A stretch of 5,401 nt of DNA, from the NCBI GenBank assembly GCA_900543175.1, contig UQQO01000139.1, positions 1 through 5,401 on the forward strand. The letters are read 5' to 3'. Below are positions 4,276 through 5,401 of this stretch, one piece after another. The stretch comes from an uncultured Fusobacterium sp. GTDB taxonomy: Bacteria; Fusobacteriota; Fusobacteriia; Fusobacteriales; Fusobacteriaceae. The notes under the pieces are model-generated. The model was not told where the DNA came from. It saw nothing but the letters and a program-made list of their open reading frames with translations, and did no database searches. The position numbers were made by a program, and so were the translations under genes. The first letter of the stretch is position 1; the number at the start of each line of letters is the position of its first letter.

Positions 4276-4839
4276 ATGAAAGAGATAACATTAGAAAAAA
4301 TAAGGCAAATATATAAGGAAATGTTAGAAAATGGAAATACTAAAGAAGAAATTATTCAAAATATTTTTCTTAACTATTCTACATTCATAGATAACAATCA
4401 AATTATTTATAAACATAAAAAATATATTAGCGAAGTTTTCCATACAGATTTTAGAAATATTTTTTTAATAGGATCAAGACATTTAGGATTTAAAATAGAA
4501 AAAAATGAATTAAAAATAAAATCAGAATTTAATGAGAAAACAGATTATGACTATGCAATAATCGATACAAATCTATTTTCAAAATATTTTGATGAATTTA
4601 ATGAATTTAATTGTAAATATAAGGAAAATATATGTAAGGGATTTTTACATCCATTATATAATTTAAAATTAAAAAAACACATAGAAAAAAAAATGAACGG
4701 TTGTTCAGGAAAAATCAGTATTTGTATATATTTAACTGAAAGATCATTTATAAAAAAACTTTATGGTTTTTACGGAGAAAAAATATTTGAAAATATATCT
4801 GAAACTATTATTCCTGAACCTGTTAATATTATAAAATAG
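4276..4839 (+). CDS. Possible nucleotidyltransferase-fold protein, accessory cargo
   Basis: This is a 187-aa protein that I do not recognise as a named family. Residues 62-71 read IFLIGSRHLG and are followed after 18 residues by TDYDYAIID (89-97). A Gly-Ser turn followed by hDxDh (Asp90, Asp92) is the signature of the nucleotidyltransferase (pol beta/MNT) fold, with Arg68 and Gly71 as often seen in GSR.xG variants. A third catalytic acid is not obvious; the later strand KISICIYL lacks one, so activity is uncertain. The N-terminal 55 residues are helical. An upstream TTG start (4264) is rejected because GGGGA at 4266-4270 is the ribosome site for the ATG. Coding sequence is visibly richer in A/T than the early operon. 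It is followed within ten bases by the DUF262 gene, so the two probably act together. Confidence 0.7.
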   Translation: MKEITLEKIRQIYKEMLENGNTKEEIIQNIFLNYSTFIDNNQIIYKHKKYISEVFHTDFRNIFLIGSRHLGFKIEKNELKIKSEFNEKTDYDYAIIDTNLFSKYFDEFNEFNCKYKENICKGFLHPLYNLKLKKHIEKKMNGCSGKISICIYLTERSFIKKLYGFYGEKIFENISETIIPEPVNIIK

Positions 4840-4848
4840 GAGGAAAAT

Positions 4849-5401
4849 ATGAATATAAGTGAACAAATTTCTTTTAAACAATCTCAAATGAAAATAGTAG
4901 ATTTATATAGTTGGTTACAAGGAAAAATATTACAATATAAAATAAAAATTCAAAGAAATTCAGCATGGAAAGAAGAGGATAGAGTTGAATTAATAGATAC
5001 TATAATTAATGGATATCCAATTCCTCCTATTTTTATTTCTAGTGGAGTCTTGGATGAAGAAAAAATGCAAAATATTTATCATGTTTTAGATGGAAGACAA
5101 AGATTAGAAACAATAGAAATGTTTATTAATGGAGAGTTCGAATATGATAATAGAAATTATAAGAATTTAGAAAAAGAAATAAGAGTAAAAATTTTAAATT
5201 ATTTCATTCCATTAATAACTATTGATGATTCTAATGTTACTCAATTAAAAGAAATATTTAAAAGATTAAACAAAACAGCAATAAAATTAAATAAAATGGA
5301 AATTACTTCATCACAATATTTTGAATATTCATTTATGATTTTTTCAAAATTAGCTGTTTCTACTAAGCATTATAAAAAAGAAATTGAAGAATATATTGAA
5401 G
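4849..5401 (+). CDS. DUF262 / ParB-like domain protein, C-terminus cut by window edge
   Basis: The first 184 residues are visible and the frame runs off the window. It shows the DUF262 signature in order: QRN..W (35-40), IIxGYPIPPIFI (52-63), HVLDGRQRLETI (78-89), matching the DGQQRL box of the family, and FKRLNKTAIKLNKMEI (137-152), the usual conserved block after it. DUF262 has a ParB/sulfiredoxin-like fold and is the N-terminal NTP-binding domain of GmrSD and BrxU restriction enzymes, where a DUF1524 HNH nuclease domain follows; many stand-alone homologues occur in defence islands. Whether a nuclease domain follows here lies outside the window. AGGAGG (4838-4843) overlaps the stop of the upstream gene and lies five bases before the ATG, so the pair is tightly co-translated. 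A defence role is inferred. Confidence 0.85.
   Translation, partial: MNISEQISFKQSQMKIVDLYSWLQGKILQYKIKIQRNSAWKEEDRVELIDTIINGYPIPPIFISSGVLDEEKMQNIYHVLDGRQRLETIEMFINGEFEYDNRNYKNLEKEIRVKILNYFIPLITIDDSNVTQLKEIFKRLNKTAIKLNKMEITSSQYFEYSFMIFSKLAVSTKHYKKEIEEYIE

Noticed and set aside
1..5401. CRISPR array, tRNA or rRNA genes, or insertion-sequence ends
   Set aside because: No regularly spaced repeats, no tRNA cloverleaf or conserved rRNA segments, and no transposase or terminal inverted repeats were seen on either strand.

Overview
The window is AT-rich and reads as the immunity and early (recombination) region of a temperate phage or related integrated element in a low-GC anaerobe. Strong AGGAGG ribosome sites, TTGAxx/TATAAT promoters and the protein style fit Fusobacterium or a clostridial Firmicute, but the host genus is inference. 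Both ends cut through genes.

Left part, minus strand (about 3255 down to 1). This is an early operon read leftward from a repressed promoter near 3261-3289. In transcription order it holds a 57-aa acidic hypothetical (2990-3163), a 350-base gap with an opposing small module, a two-helix membrane protein (2365-2640), a zinc-knuckle-like hypothetical (2099-2365), a YqaJ/lambda-type exonuclease with an N-terminal SAP-like segment (936-2033), and recT (from 909). The recT frame stops right after a conserved Leu-Gly. The following RNA has the 5' half of a td-like group I intron: a P1 with the U-G splice-site wobble, a GNRA-capped P2, and P4/P5. A GIY-YIG homing endonuclease with a NUMOD3-like tail starts where the P6 loop should be. 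The 3' half of the intron and of recT lies beyond base 1.

Centre, plus strand (2658-2985). A consensus promoter and a UUCG-loop terminator delimit an RNA of about 290 nt that opposes the early operon. It encodes a 34-aa hydrophobic peptide with a basic tail. Its ribosome site can be masked by a 5' leader element that closes a multi-hairpin domain, or by an element just after the stop codon. This layout is typical of type I toxin mRNAs.

Switch region (3164-3351). Back-to-back promoters are overlapped by operator-like sites related to TGCGATAWTGCA. They control the early operon leftward and, rightward, an XRE repressor (3352-3810) with an ImmA/IrrE-type HELGH metalloprotease (3822-4238). This is the ImmR/ImmA style of immunity control.

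Right part, plus strand (4224-5401). A promoter embedded in the end of immA drives two more AT-rich genes: a possible nucleotidyltransferase-fold protein (4276-4839) and a DUF262/ParB-like protein cut by the window end (4849 onward). Their position beside the immunity genes, own promoter and domain types suggest an accessory cargo, possibly anti-phage defence. That function is inference.
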